From Rhodospirillales bacterium (GTDB lineage: Bacteria > Pseudomonadota > Alphaproteobacteria > Micavibrionales > Micavibrionaceae), in assembly GCA_023898785.1 (NCBI GenBank), contig CP060239.1:2046001-2110000 (forward strand): a stretch of DNA of 64,000 nucleotides, given 5' to 3'. Every line of letters starts with the position of its first letter. The stretch's first letter is position 1. The notes under the pieces are model-generated. The model ran no database searches and was not told the DNA's origin. It saw only the letters and a list, made by a program, of their open reading frames with translations. The translations under genes were made by a program, and so were the position numbers. Positions 33,102 to 42,769 of the stretch are shown piece after piece.

Positions 33102-35278
33102 ACGGAAACCATGATACGCAAACATTATCCGGCTATGAAACGCTTGTTGAAAAAACGCCTGAAGGGTTGAACACAATTTCCGTTCTCGTTAGCGGTGTTT
33201 ATTGCGCCGCTTGTATCCAGAAGATCGAAGGCAGTCTTTCCCAAGAACAGGATATAATTTTAGCGCGGCTCAATTTTACAACCAGGCGTCTCACACTTAC
33301 CTGGTCCGGCGTACCAGAACAAAGCAATCGCTATATACATATAATCGAAAATCTGGGATATACCGTTAATCCGTTTGACCCACAAATCTGGCAGGAAGAG
33401 AGTAAAGCTGAAGAGCGTTTCTTGTTGCTTTGCCTTGGCGTGGCAGGTTTCGCGATGGGTAACATTATGCTGCTTTCCGTCGGTCTGTGGAGCGCCACAG
33501 GCGAAACAATGGGACTGGCCACGCGCGAATTCCTGCATTTAATCTCTGCCGCTATCGCCCTGCCGACAATTTTATTTTCTGGCCGTCCCTTCTTCCGCTC
33601 TGCCATAAAAGCGCTTAGAGGCAGACACGCCAACATGGACGTGCCCATATCTCTCGCCCTTATTCTTGCCAGCTCCATGAGCCTTTTTGAAACCATAAAT
33701 GGCGGCGAACACGTCTATTTCGATTCTGCGGTCATGCTAACGTTCTTCCTGCTGATTGGCCGTACCCTCGATTTCCGCGCCCGCAAACAGGCCCGCGCAG
33801 GGGCCTCAGACCTTTTGGCCGTCATGACCGGTTTTGCCAGCGTTATAGAAGACGGCAAAGTCCGCCGCGTCCTGATCCGCGATATCTGCGAAGGCAACCA
33901 CGTCCGTATTGCTGCAGGGGAAAATTTCCCCGTCGACGGCCAGATCATCGAAGGCCAAAGCGAAGTTGATACCTCGCTTGTCACCGGCGAAACCCTGCCC
34001 CGCGCTGTCAAGCCTGGAAACGATATTTTTGCGGGAACATTAAACCTGTCCGCCTCCGTTACAATGATTGTGACCAAACCGGCCAAAGACTCCCTGCTCA
34101 GCGAAATTGTCAAACTCATGGAACAGGCCGAACAAAGCAAAGCCCGCTACGTTCGTCTGGCTGACCGTGCTGCGCGCCTCTACACACCCGTCGTGCACAT
34201 GCTGGCCGCGCTCGCCTTTTTAGGCTGGTTTTTTATCGGCGGCTTAGACTGGCAAGCCGCGCTCATGATCTCCATCACCGTACTCATCATCACCTGTCCT
34301 TGCGCACTGGGACTGGCCGTACCCGTCGTACAAGTCCTGGCCACCGGCAAGCTCATGAAAAACGGTGTACTCATTAAATCCGGCGATGCTTTAGAGCGAC
34401 TCGCCAGTATTGACACCGTTCTGCTCGACAAAACCGGCACGCTCACACTGGGCCACCCCGCATTGGAAGGAGGCCTGCCGCAAGAAGCCCTGCGCCTCGC
34501 CGCCTCTCTAGCCGCCCACAGTCGCCACCCACTTTCCAAAGCTATAGGCCAGTCTTACGCAGGAACTTTATTGGAAACAAAACACATACAGGAACATTCC
34601 GGTCAGGGACTAGAAGGTGTTATTGATGGGAAATCCGTTCGTCTTGGCAGCCGGACATGGTGCGGTGATAAAAATGCGCCGCCTTCAGATATGCTGGAAT
34701 TATGGTTGCGGATCGACAACCAGACACCTATTGCCTTTTTCTTCACTGATCACCTGCGCGAAGATGCATGCGATTGTATTGAGGCTCTAAAAAAATCCGG
34801 TCTGACACCCATTATTGTCTCCGGCGATCGAAATCACATAACACAAAAAAGCGCCAAAGAATGCGGTATAGAACGTTTTTACGGCGAACAAACGCCACCG
34901 CAAAAATTCCAAATCATGGAAAACCTTAAACGCGAAGGTCATAAAATCCTTATGGTCGGCGATGGCCTGAATGATGCGCCTGTCCTGACCGGGGCAACCG
35001 TCTCGATGGCGCCAGGCACCGCCATCGATATGGCACAAAACGCAGCCGATATTATTTTCATGGGCAAAAAACTCATGCCTGTGCATACAGCCTATAATAC
35101 CGCTCGGCTTGCTCAAAAGCTCGTAAAACAAAATTTCACTTTAGCTGTCCTTTATAATATCATAGCCGTACCGCTGGCACTGAGCGGACTTGTTACGCCG
35201 CTCGTTGCTGCGATTGCCATGTCAGGTTCGTCACTCATAGTGATCGCCAATTCATTTCGCTTAAAGGTCATAAAATGA
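33053..35278 (+). CDS. ccoI: CcoI/FixI copper-transporting P1B ATPase
   Basis: Moves copper across the inner membrane for the cbb3 CuB site. An N-terminal heavy-metal-associated domain carries GVYCAACIQK. Eight membrane helices are predicted with the CPx motif TCPCALGLAV. The phosphorylation site DKTGTLTLG, the HP motif SRHPLSKA and the hinge VGDGLNDAP are all intact. ATG 33053 overlaps ccoH by 49 bases; a TTG at 33029 is the only upstream option and later starts would cut towards the metal-binding domain. Confidence 0.93.
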   Translation: MGRSALSNNAQLHSPVNGNHDTQTLSGYETLVEKTPEGLNTISVLVSGVYCAACIQKIEGSLSQEQDIILARLNFTTRRLTLTWSGVPEQSNRYIHIIENLGYTVNPFDPQIWQEESKAEERFLLLCLGVAGFAMGNIMLLSVGLWSATGETMGLATREFLHLISAAIALPTILFSGRPFFRSAIKALRGRHANMDVPISLALILASSMSLFETINGGEHVYFDSAVMLTFFLLIGRTLDFRARKQARAGASDLLAVMTGFASVIEDGKVRRVLIRDICEGNHVRIAAGENFPVDGQIIEGQSEVDTSLVTGETLPRAVKPGNDIFAGTLNLSASVTMIVTKPAKDSLLSEIVKLMEQAEQSKARYVRLADRAARLYTPVVHMLAALAFLGWFFIGGLDWQAALMISITVLIITCPCALGLAVPVVQVLATGKLMKNGVLIKSGDALERLASIDTVLLDKTGTLTLGHPALEGGLPQEALRLAASLAAHSRHPLSKAIGQSYAGTLLETKHIQEHSGQGLEGVIDGKSVRLGSRTWCGDKNAPPSDMLELWLRIDNQTPIAFFFTDHLREDACDCIEALKKSGLTPIIVSGDRNHITQKSAKECGIERFYGEQTPPQKFQIMENLKREGHKILMVGDGLNDAPVLTGATVSMAPGTAIDMAQNAADIIFMGKKLMPVHTAYNTARLAQKLVKQNFTLAVLYNIIAVPLALSGLVTPLVAAIAMSGSSLIVIANSFRLKVIK

Positions 35279-35451
35279 GCATCCTTATCTACCTCATCCC
35301 CATTGCCCTGTTTCTTGGCCTGCTTGGCCTGGCTGCCTTTGTCTGGAGTTTGAAATCAGGTCAGTATGACGATCTCGACGGCGCAGCTCATCGCATTTTG
35401 CTCGATGACGAAAAAACATTGACACAAGAGCATGATATCCGTCACAGTTAA
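35275..35451 (+). CDS. ccoS: CcoS oxidase maturation protein
   Basis: 58 residues: one N-terminal membrane helix (LIYLIPIALFLGLLGLAAFV) followed by WSLKSGQYDDLDGAAHRIL, the CcoS/FixS signature. Needed for cofactor insertion into CcoN. The start overlaps the ccoI stop as ATGA. Confidence 0.92.
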   Translation: MSILIYLIPIALFLGLLGLAAFVWSLKSGQYDDLDGAAHRILLDDEKTLTQEHDIRHS

Positions 35452-35494
35452 ACAGAGTTAAAGCTCTAATTTTAATCTAGAATAGATAAAACAT

Positions 35495-36031
35495 ATGAAG
35501 AACTCACACGTTACAGGTGTAGAACGCACCTTCGATAAAAATGAAATCATTGTCAGTAAAACGGATCTCAAAGGCCGCATAACCTATGTAAACCGCGTCT
35601 TTATGACGCTAGCGGACTATACCGAAAAAGATCTCCTTGATCAGCCCCACAGCATCATACGCCATCCTGAAATGCCACGCTGCGTCTTTAAGTTGCTGTG
35701 GGATACGATAGAAAAAGATAAAAAAGAGATATTTGCCTACGTTATAAACCGTTCGGCCAACGGCGATCATTACTGGGTTCTTGCCCATGTCACCCCCAGC
35801 TTCGATGAAGGGGGCAATATCGTAGGATATCACTCTAATCGACGCGTTCCAGACAGACGCGTCCTCAACGATACAATCGTTCCGCTATATAAAAAGCTAT
35901 TAGATGAAGAAAACAGCCACAAAAATGCTAAAGAAGGCATGAACAGCGCCTATCAAATGCTTGTGGCTTTACTTGAAGAGAAAGGCGTTGGTTACGACGA
36001 GCTCATCTTTTCTCTTTCAAATGCAGCCTGA
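35495..36031 (+). CDS. PAS-domain protein, Aer-like sensor half
   Basis: 178 residues with one PAS domain (IIVSKTDLKGRITYVNRVFM, YTEKDLLDQPHSIIRHPEMP, ADYT context) close to the redox-sensing PAS of Aer, which binds FAD or heme. No membrane segment. The short C-terminal helix could contact the chemoreceptor encoded 17 bases downstream. Together the two genes would make a split aerotaxis receptor (inference), fitting their place after the oxygen-respiration genes. Confidence 0.8.
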   Translation: MKNSHVTGVERTFDKNEIIVSKTDLKGRITYVNRVFMTLADYTEKDLLDQPHSIIRHPEMPRCVFKLLWDTIEKDKKEIFAYVINRSANGDHYWVLAHVTPSFDEGGNIVGYHSNRRVPDRRVLNDTIVPLYKKLLDEENSHKNAKEGMNSAYQMLVALLEEKGVGYDELIFSLSNAA

Positions 36032-36048
36032 AGAAAAAGGAATTTGCT

Positions 36049-37347
36049 ATGAAAAATCTATCCTCTCTTTCTAAAGCTCAAATCTGTCTGGGGCTAACGC
36101 TGTTATGTATGCTTGGAGGATATTTTTCATCTCTTTATCTGGTTGCGCTGGCGATTGGTATCATTACACTGGCGACCGGCTTTTATTTCATTCAAAATGC
36201 GCAGGAGTCAATCACCTGTGCAACTGACGCTTGCAAAAAACTCGGCCACGGTGACTTTGAAACACGCCTGACCAATATCGCGGAAGATGGTGAAATCTCT
36301 GAATTTTTATGGTCTGTCAATGAAATGACCGACTTTATGGATGCCTTTGTTCGTGAATCCACTGCTGCTATGGAATATGTCAGCCGTAACCAGTATTTTC
36401 GCCGCATTATCGAAGACGGTATGCATGGGAATTTATTAAATGGCGCCCGCGTTATCAATCAGGCCACCCTCAATGTGGCCGATAAGATGGAATCTTTCGT
36501 CGGCATTGCTGACGATGTTGACAACTCTCTCAAGCAAGTTGTCAGTCAGATCAACAGCACCGTGGAAACCCTTGAGAGTGGAGCTCAGACAATGGGAGAT
36601 ACCGTAGCCTCTACCCGTCAGGGTGCAGAAACGGTTGTCCTCAGTTCCAATGAAATGTCGATGAATGTACAGACCATTTCGGCTGCTGCCGAAGAGATGT
36701 CTTCTTCCATTGCGGAAATCAGCACACAGATTACAAAAACTTCGACAATGGCCAGCGAAGCCGTTCATGATGCCGATCAGGCGCGCGAAATCATTAACGC
36801 ACTGGCTACTACCGCTGCTAGCATCAACGAGGTTATTACGCTGATTGAAGATATTGCCGAACAAACAAATCTTCTTGCCCTTAACGCAACAATTGAGGCA
36901 GCACGTGCTGGTGAAGCTGGAAAAGGTTTTGCCATTGTTGCCTCAGAAGTCAAAAATCTTGCGGCTGAAACAGCAAAAGCAACTGACGATATCCGCCAGC
37001 AAGTCAACGAAGTTCAAGGTGCAACCAACAGCGCCGTATCCGCGTTTGATGGCATAGGGAAATCTATTGCCGACATCAATGAAGCCTGCACGGTTGTCGC
37101 TGCCGCCGTCGAAGAACAAAACGCGGCCTCCCTTGAAATTGCTTCCAACGCACAAAAAGCCTCAACCGCTACCAATACTGTTGCTGAGAACATTCAGGAG
37201 ATCGGTGCGGACATCACGAAAGTGGATGAAATCAGCGCTCAGGTCGTAGATGCAACCGAGCAACTATCCTTGCACAGCAAAGATCAGGTTGAAGCCCTAC
37301 TCAATAAAATGGGCGTGTTCATGGGTGAACTGAAGAAAATTGCTTAA
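36049..37347 (+). CDS. Methyl-accepting chemotaxis protein without periplasmic domain
   Basis: 432 residues. Two adjacent N-terminal membrane helices with almost no loop (residues ~10-50), a HAMP-like region (CKKLGHGDFETRLTNIAEDG), a linker, then the signalling domain with the hairpin tip EDIAEQTNLLALNATIEAA and KGFAIVASEVKNLA. With no ligand domain of its own it probably takes its signal from the PAS protein just upstream. Confidence 0.9.
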   Translation: MKNLSSLSKAQICLGLTLLCMLGGYFSSLYLVALAIGIITLATGFYFIQNAQESITCATDACKKLGHGDFETRLTNIAEDGEISEFLWSVNEMTDFMDAFVRESTAAMEYVSRNQYFRRIIEDGMHGNLLNGARVINQATLNVADKMESFVGIADDVDNSLKQVVSQINSTVETLESGAQTMGDTVASTRQGAETVVLSSNEMSMNVQTISAAAEEMSSSIAEISTQITKTSTMASEAVHDADQAREIINALATTAASINEVITLIEDIAEQTNLLALNATIEAARAGEAGKGFAIVASEVKNLAAETAKATDDIRQQVNEVQGATNSAVSAFDGIGKSIADINEACTVVAAAVEEQNAASLEIASNAQKASTATNTVAENIQEIGADITKVDEISAQVVDATEQLSLHSKDQVEALLNKMGVFMGELKKIA

Positions 37348-37449
37348 GCCTTAAGGGAGTGGAAGCCAGATTTTAATCCATAGCGTTCACCATATGTTAT
37401 TGAAAAATAAGTCTTTTTATAATTTTTTAGTGATTTGATCATAAAGCTT

Positions 37450-38001
37450 ATGACAGCCGATGAAGTATTAGATCTTAGCAAGTTTACGATTCTTATTGTC
37501 GATGACTATTCTTTTGTCTCTCAGATTATAGCGGCAACCTTAAAAGAGATGGGCATTGGCCGCGTTCTGACGTCTGAGAATGGGGCGCAGGCGAAAGAAC
37601 AAATTCAGGCGCTTAATAATTTTGAGAATGGCAGCAATATTGATGTTGTGATTATGGATTGGCTGATGCCGGTTATGGATGGCAGGGCGCTTTTGCAGTG
37701 GATCAGGCAGAGCAATAAGGAAACCATTAAATTTTTGCCGGTGGTTGTTTGTAGTGCTTATACGTCTGGATCGCTTGTGAGCGAAACGCGCGATCTTGGT
37801 GCTAATGAGGTTATTGTTAAACCTGTTTCTGCTGCGGAATTGGCTAAACGTATTCAGCGTACCATTAACAGCCCGCGACCCTTTGTAAAAAGTAAGAGTT
37901 TTTTTGGGCCTGACCGGCGTCGGCAAAACAGGGCCTTTGATCATGAAGACCGGCGGAAAGCTAAACCACAAGATTTGAAGGCGCATTATGAACAAAAATA
38001 A
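37450..38001 (+). CDS. CheY-like response regulator
   Basis: 184 residues from ATG 37450 (a TTG at 37435 is in frame). The receiver domain is intact: acidic pair in ILIVDDYS, phospho-acceptor Asp in VIMDWLMPVMDG, Lys in VIVKPVS. A basic C-terminal extension (FGPDRRRQNRAFDHEDRRKA) is not part of the usual fold. The stop overlaps the next gene by 14 bases. No output domain, so it probably acts by protein contact. Confidence 0.87.
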   Translation: MTADEVLDLSKFTILIVDDYSFVSQIIAATLKEMGIGRVLTSENGAQAKEQIQALNNFENGSNIDVVIMDWLMPVMDGRALLQWIRQSNKETIKFLPVVVCSAYTSGSLVSETRDLGANEVIVKPVSAAELAKRIQRTINSPRPFVKSKSFFGPDRRRQNRAFDHEDRRKAKPQDLKAHYEQK

Positions 38002-38494
38002 TGATAAAGTTGAGATTTTCCACCGTGTTAACAAATTAAAGTCCAAGGCAGGCTTGTCTGCTTTTGCGAAGGGGCAGGGACAGATTCAGAATTTTCGTAT
38101 TCAGAAGGCGCAAAAGGTAATTGATGAGAAAGAAGCTGAATATTCGGTGGAGGTTGAAAATGTTTTGCGGAATTTGCAGGTAAGTTGGGATGCGTGTGTG
38201 GGTGCAGAAAAGTCTGATGTACGGGCGGATGCATTGGAAAGGGTTTATAATTATTCCAATAATGCGAAAGATTTAGCCTCTATGTACGGGTACGACCTGA
38301 TGGGCTATTTTGCGTTGTCTTTGCGTGATTTTTGTGAAAAAATCGATATCCATAAGGAAGAACATCAAATTATAGTGCGGGCGCATATTAATGCGATGCT
38401 TGTGACTCTTCATGAAAGGCTGCGTTCGGACGAGAGTGACAAAGCTAAAGAACTGATGAACAGTGTGGCGTTGGCTATTCAGAAATACTCTTAG
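37988..38494 (+). CDS. Helical HPt-like protein lacking the phospho-histidine
   Basis: 168 residues, all-helical. The segment RVYNYSNNAKDLASMYGYDL aligns in pattern with the HPt helix (H..KG.a..fG...L), but Asn/Ala stand where the phosphorylated His and following residues should be. Overlap with the upstream receiver gene suggests that the proteins interact. The HPt resemblance is pattern-based and uncertain. Confidence 0.5.
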   Translation: MNKNNDKVEIFHRVNKLKSKAGLSAFAKGQGQIQNFRIQKAQKVIDEKEAEYSVEVENVLRNLQVSWDACVGAEKSDVRADALERVYNYSNNAKDLASMYGYDLMGYFALSLRDFCEKIDIHKEEHQIIVRAHINAMLVTLHERLRSDESDKAKELMNSVALAIQKYS

Positions 38495-38505
38495 AAAGAT
38501 GGCTC

Positions 38506-39495
38506 TTATTTCCGGCGTTTGGGCATAAAAATAAAAGCATCCGGATTTTCTTCTTCTGTTTCTTTGGGCGTGGTATATTCTTCGGGTGTTTTCCCGTGGA
38601 GTGGGTTGGGTTGTTTTTGTAGAGCGGTTACGCGGTTTTTGGCCTTTTTGTATGCGTCTGCGTTCAGACTTTCGACCAGACTTAAAAAACTTTTATCCTG
38701 GGCGCTGAGCGTATTGTAGTGTTTTTTGATGTCCTCAGGAATTGTCGTAACAAGTTTTTCGATTTTGAAGAGTTCCTCTTCTGCCAAGCCGCCATTGAGG
38801 AAGATCTGGATTATTTCTTCCCACATTTTTTCGAAATCATTGAATTCGTGGATGTTTGTGTTATCCCGGTGGCGCACTTTTTCATGCGTGCTGCGTAGTT
38901 GATGAATGCTTTTTTGGGTTGCATCTTGTGCAAATTTTAATTTCATAAAGACGATTTCATGGTGTCTCATGTAATGTTCTAATAACATTTTCGTAAGCGA
39001 GGTGGCTTCTTCTTCTTCTGGCCAACCGCCTTCCGGATCGTTTGATTTTGTGGTGTCGATCTGTGGTTTTTCTTGCGGAAGCGCTGCGGCTTCCAGCTGT
39101 TCTTGTTGCAGGCTTAAGTTGTAATTGAGGTGCCGTGACATATCGTCAACTGTGAAAGGCGTTTGCAGTAAATCTGTTATACCGACTTCGCGCGCGGCAT
39201 CTACGAGGTGGAGAGTATTGGGGCCGGTTGTTGCGATAATTGGGACGATCCGGTTTCGAGAGGCCGGGTTGTTGCGAATATCTTTTGCGAGGCCAATTGC
39301 ATCTTGGCTTCCGTCGATCAGTGCTGATATTACCAATGTGTAATCTTTTTCGTTGAATTTACGGAAGGCGTCTGCTTTATCGCTTGCTTCGTCTATTGAG
39401 CCTGCTCCAAGTATTCGTAAAATGTTGGTAAGCATCTTACGGGTGCTGCCTATTTCATTGACGACAAGGATGTTGGCATTTCTCAGGCGGTTCAT
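38506..39495 (-). CDS. Pseudo-receiver protein with long helical C-terminus
   Basis: 329 residues. Residues ~1-125 have a receiver fold (ANILVVNEIGSTRKMLTNIL ... PIIATTGPNTL ... DLLQTPFT). The acidic pair has become NE, the phospho-acceptor Asp is Ala (VISALIDG), and the conserved Lys is Gln, so phosphorylation is not expected. The C-terminal ~200 residues are helical and charged, of unknown role. Convergent with the HPt-like gene. Confidence 0.7.
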   Translation of the reverse strand: MNRLRNANILVVNEIGSTRKMLTNILRILGAGSIDEASDKADAFRKFNEKDYTLVISALIDGSQDAIGLAKDIRNNPASRNRIVPIIATTGPNTLHLVDAAREVGITDLLQTPFTVDDMSRHLNYNLSLQQEQLEAAALPQEKPQIDTTKSNDPEGGWPEEEEATSLTKMLLEHYMRHHEIVFMKLKFAQDATQKSIHQLRSTHEKVRHRDNTNIHEFNDFEKMWEEIIQIFLNGGLAEEELFKIEKLVTTIPEDIKKHYNTLSAQDKSFLSLVESLNADAYKKAKNRVTALQKQPNPLHGKTPEEYTTPKETEEENPDAFIFMPKRRK

Positions 39496-39621
39496 TATGG
39501 ATGGGCTTTCCGGGGAGTAAATACGATTGTGTACAAATTATAGGGGTGATTTGGGTTTTAGAAAATGATTTTTTGACACCGCGTTTTCAGAATTGTGTGT
39601 TTCGTATTTTTCAAGGTACCG

Positions 39622-40689
39622 TTATGCCGCCTGTTTATCCATTTCTTCAAAGCTGATCATTTTGCGCCGGGTTTCGTCCCAAAGAGCCAGCTTGATTGAT
39701 TTCAGGCTATCTTTGAAGTTCATGTGGTTGAGATGTTTGAGATCCGGGTGGGCGTCAAGACACGACTGGAGCTTATAATTGGGGATGGTAGCGTTGAGAT
39801 GGTGGATATGGTGGAGGCCGATATTGCCGGTGAACCACTGGATGATTGGGGGCAGATCGTAGTATGAACTGCCCATCAATGCGGCTTGATTATAGCTCCA
39901 TTGTTCCTGGCGTTCCCAGTGGGCGTTTTCAAATTGGTGCTGGATATAAAATAGCCAGCCGCCAATCCACGAGGTGATGATCAGGACCGGCAGGTAAACC
40001 AGTGTTAAGGTAGAAAAGCCGATTATCAGGCCAAGTGTGCCATAGATAATCATCAGGGCGAGATTGAGGCCATAGATGCTTTTCCAGGCATTTTTCATAT
40101 TGGCTTTGGGGGCGATCTCGGGCAGGAATGGTTCCGTTACTAAAAAGCGTTGAACGACGAGCACAAAGAGCGGCGTACCGAGGCCGAGCAGCAGATATGC
40201 ATTGCGGTAGAGTCGGTAGAAGCGTTGTTTGGCGGGGGGTAAGGATTTAAATTCATTCAGTGTTATGGTTTCAATGCCGCCGTAGCCGCGTTTGTCGAGG
40301 TTGCCGGAACTGGCATGGTGCATGTTGTGGGTACGCCGCCAGAAGCTATAAGGGGTCCAAGTCAGGATGCTGAGGGCGCGTCCAACATTGTCATTGGCTT
40401 TACGGGTTTTGAAATAGGAACCGTGGCCGCAATCATGTTGGAAAATGAAAATACGGGTCAGCAGGCCGCCAGTGGGGATGAGGAGTAGGGCATAGAGCAG
40501 CCAGTTTCCACTTTGAACCGAGAGGGTTAAGCCGATGAGCGCTGCGGTGAACAGCGCCAGCGTGACGGTCATTTGCGTGATGCTGCGCTTTGTATCTGCC
40601 CCTTTAAAGCTTGCGCAGTGATCGGCAAGGGTTTTGAAATATTCTGGAGATTTATTTTTAAAGTCGATTTGGGTGGTGGGGGCCGACAT
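39622..40689 (-). CDS. Membrane fatty acid desaturase
   Basis: 355 residues. Three histidine boxes of the integral-membrane diiron desaturases are present: HDCGHGS, HNMHHASSG and HHIHHLN (with QHQFENAHW before the last). Four or more membrane helices. It introduces a double bond into acyl chains of membrane lipids; regioselectivity cannot be read from sequence. Monocistronic by position. Confidence 0.87.
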   Translation of the reverse strand: MSAPTTQIDFKNKSPEYFKTLADHCASFKGADTKRSITQMTVTLALFTAALIGLTLSVQSGNWLLYALLLIPTGGLLTRIFIFQHDCGHGSYFKTRKANDNVGRALSILTWTPYSFWRRTHNMHHASSGNLDKRGYGGIETITLNEFKSLPPAKQRFYRLYRNAYLLLGLGTPLFVLVVQRFLVTEPFLPEIAPKANMKNAWKSIYGLNLALMIIYGTLGLIIGFSTLTLVYLPVLIITSWIGGWLFYIQHQFENAHWERQEQWSYNQAALMGSSYYDLPPIIQWFTGNIGLHHIHHLNATIPNYKLQSCLDAHPDLKHLNHMNFKDSLKSIKLALWDETRRKMISFEEMDKQAA

Positions 40690-40797
40690 AGGAACTCTTC
40701 ATTTGTTTTTTGCAATTAATGGATAAGTGTTGCATTTACACTATGCGCTGCCAAGGCATAGTGGGTAATTATCCAAAGTTCTCTAAAAGAAGAATTG

Positions 40798-42615
40798 TTA
40801 GCTTGCTGCGCGGCTGGCTTTTTTACGCTCATGCGGGCAGAGGTGGAGTTTGCGCAGACGTAAGTTTGTCGGGGTGACTTCCAATAATTCATCATCGTTG
40901 ATATAGGCCATCATGTCTTCAAGGCTCATTTTGCGTGGCGGTGTTAACGTTACGGCATCATCGCTGCCAGAGGCGCGGACGTTGGTGAGTTTTTTGCCTT
41001 TGAGGACGTTTACTTCCAGATCATTGTCACGACTGTGTTCGCCGACAATCATTCCTGCGTAAACAGGGGTTTGGTGTTCAACAAACATTACGCCGCGGTC
41101 TTGCAGGTTGAAAATTGCATAGGCGACGGCCTGGCCTTGATCTGTGGAGATCAGCGCGCCGTGGCGGCGTTGCGGGATGTCGCCTTTATATGGCGCGTAG
41201 GAGTGGAATACGCGGTTAAATACGCCTGTGCCGCGGGTATCGGTCACGAACTGGCTTTGATAGCCAATCAGACCGCGTGAGGGGGCAAGGAATGTGATGC
41301 GGGTTTTGCCAGAACCGGATGAGCGCATATCGGTCATTTCCGATTTGCGGCGGTTCATTTTATCAACGACCGTGGAAGCGTATTCTTCGTCAACATCAAT
41401 GGTGACTTCTTCGATCGGCTCGTGGCATTGGCCGTCTACATCCTTGAAGAGAACACGTGGGCGCGACACCGTCAGTTCAAAGCCTTCACGGCGCATGGTT
41501 TCTATCAAAACGCCAAGCTGGAGTTCACCGCGGCCGCCGATTTCGAATGAATCTTTGCTTTCGCTTTCTTTAAAGGTAATGGCTACATTGACCTCTGCCT
41601 CATTGAGTAAGCGCTGACGGATCATGGTTGAGGTGACTTTTTTGCCTTCGGTGCCGGCGAAAGGGGAGTCGTTCACGGTGATCATGACGGCCATTGTGGG
41701 TGGATCGATGGGGGTGGAAGCTACGGGTGTGTTCAACGCGGGCGCGCCGATTGTATCGGATACAGACGCTTTAGTTAGACCTGCGATGCAGATGATGTCG
41801 CCGACACTGACTTCGCTAACGGGAACGCGCTGCGTGCCATCAAAGGTCAGGAGCTTCGTTAAACGCCCATTTTCGATGAGATCACCATTCAAATTTATAG
41901 CTTTTACGGTGTCGTTTACTTTGGCGCAGCCGTTAATTACGCGGCCAGTCAGGCAGCGGCCAAGGAACGGATCAGAATCAAGCAAGGTGGCGAGCATTGC
42001 AAAGGGGGCGTCTTTATCGCCACTTGGCGCAGGAACATGTTTCAATACCAAATCGAGCAGGGGCGTCAGGTTTTCACGCGGGTCGTCCAATTCTTTAACG
42101 CACCAGCCATCCCGGCCAGAGGCGTACATAATCGGGAAGTCGAGCTGTTTGTCATTGGCGTCTAAGGATACGAAGAGGTCAAAGACCTCGTCGACAACCT
42201 CTTCCGGGCGGCCATCGGGGCGGTCAATTTTATTTATAATGACGATGGGGTTCAGGCCTTGGGCCAGGGCTTTTCCCAGAACAAATTTTGTTTGGGGCAT
42301 TGGGCCTTCAGCGGCATCGGTCAGTAAAATTACACCGTCGGCCATGTTTAATACTCGCTCTACTTCGCCGCCAAAATCGGCGTGGCCTGGTGTGTCGATA
42401 ATATTGATACGAACGTCACCCCATTGAATGGAGGTTGGTTTGGCAAGAATGGTAATGCCGCGCTCTTTTTCAAGATCACCGGAATCCATGACGCAAACAT
42501 CGACATTCTGGTTTTCGCGAAACATGCCGCTTTGTTTCATAAGGGAGTCGATCAGCGTGGTTTTGCCATGGTCGACATGGGCGATGATTGCGATGTTGCG
42601 TAAGTTTTTTGTCAT
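40798..42615 (-). CDS. typA: GTP-binding protein TypA/BipA
   Basis: Ribosome-associated translational GTPase used in stress and cold adaptation. G1 IAHVDHGKTTLID, G3 IDTPGHADFGG, G4 NKIDRPDG; EF-G-like domains follow and the TypA-specific C-terminal domain ends near HERKKASRAAS. 605 residues from ATG 42615, which matches the usual N-terminus MTKNLRNIAIIAHVDHGK. Usual length. Confidence 0.96.
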   Translation of the reverse strand: MTKNLRNIAIIAHVDHGKTTLIDSLMKQSGMFRENQNVDVCVMDSGDLEKERGITILAKPTSIQWGDVRINIIDTPGHADFGGEVERVLNMADGVILLTDAAEGPMPQTKFVLGKALAQGLNPIVIINKIDRPDGRPEEVVDEVFDLFVSLDANDKQLDFPIMYASGRDGWCVKELDDPRENLTPLLDLVLKHVPAPSGDKDAPFAMLATLLDSDPFLGRCLTGRVINGCAKVNDTVKAINLNGDLIENGRLTKLLTFDGTQRVPVSEVSVGDIICIAGLTKASVSDTIGAPALNTPVASTPIDPPTMAVMITVNDSPFAGTEGKKVTSTMIRQRLLNEAEVNVAITFKESESKDSFEIGGRGELQLGVLIETMRREGFELTVSRPRVLFKDVDGQCHEPIEEVTIDVDEEYASTVVDKMNRRKSEMTDMRSSGSGKTRITFLAPSRGLIGYQSQFVTDTRGTGVFNRVFHSYAPYKGDIPQRRHGALISTDQGQAVAYAIFNLQDRGVMFVEHQTPVYAGMIVGEHSRDNDLEVNVLKGKKLTNVRASGSDDAVTLTPPRKMSLEDMMAYINDDELLEVTPTNLRLRKLHLCPHERKKASRAAS

Positions 42616-42769
42616 GGTCCGTTTTTCTTTCTTTATAACCCGCAAAGTCCTATAGGAGTGCGGTCCAAAAGGGAAGTAAAATAAATGCGTTTTTGTGTAT
42701 GCAGCCTTGACTCGTACTTATATATTATTAAATGCTTATACGTAATTTTCTTTTTTGAGGATTTTGATT

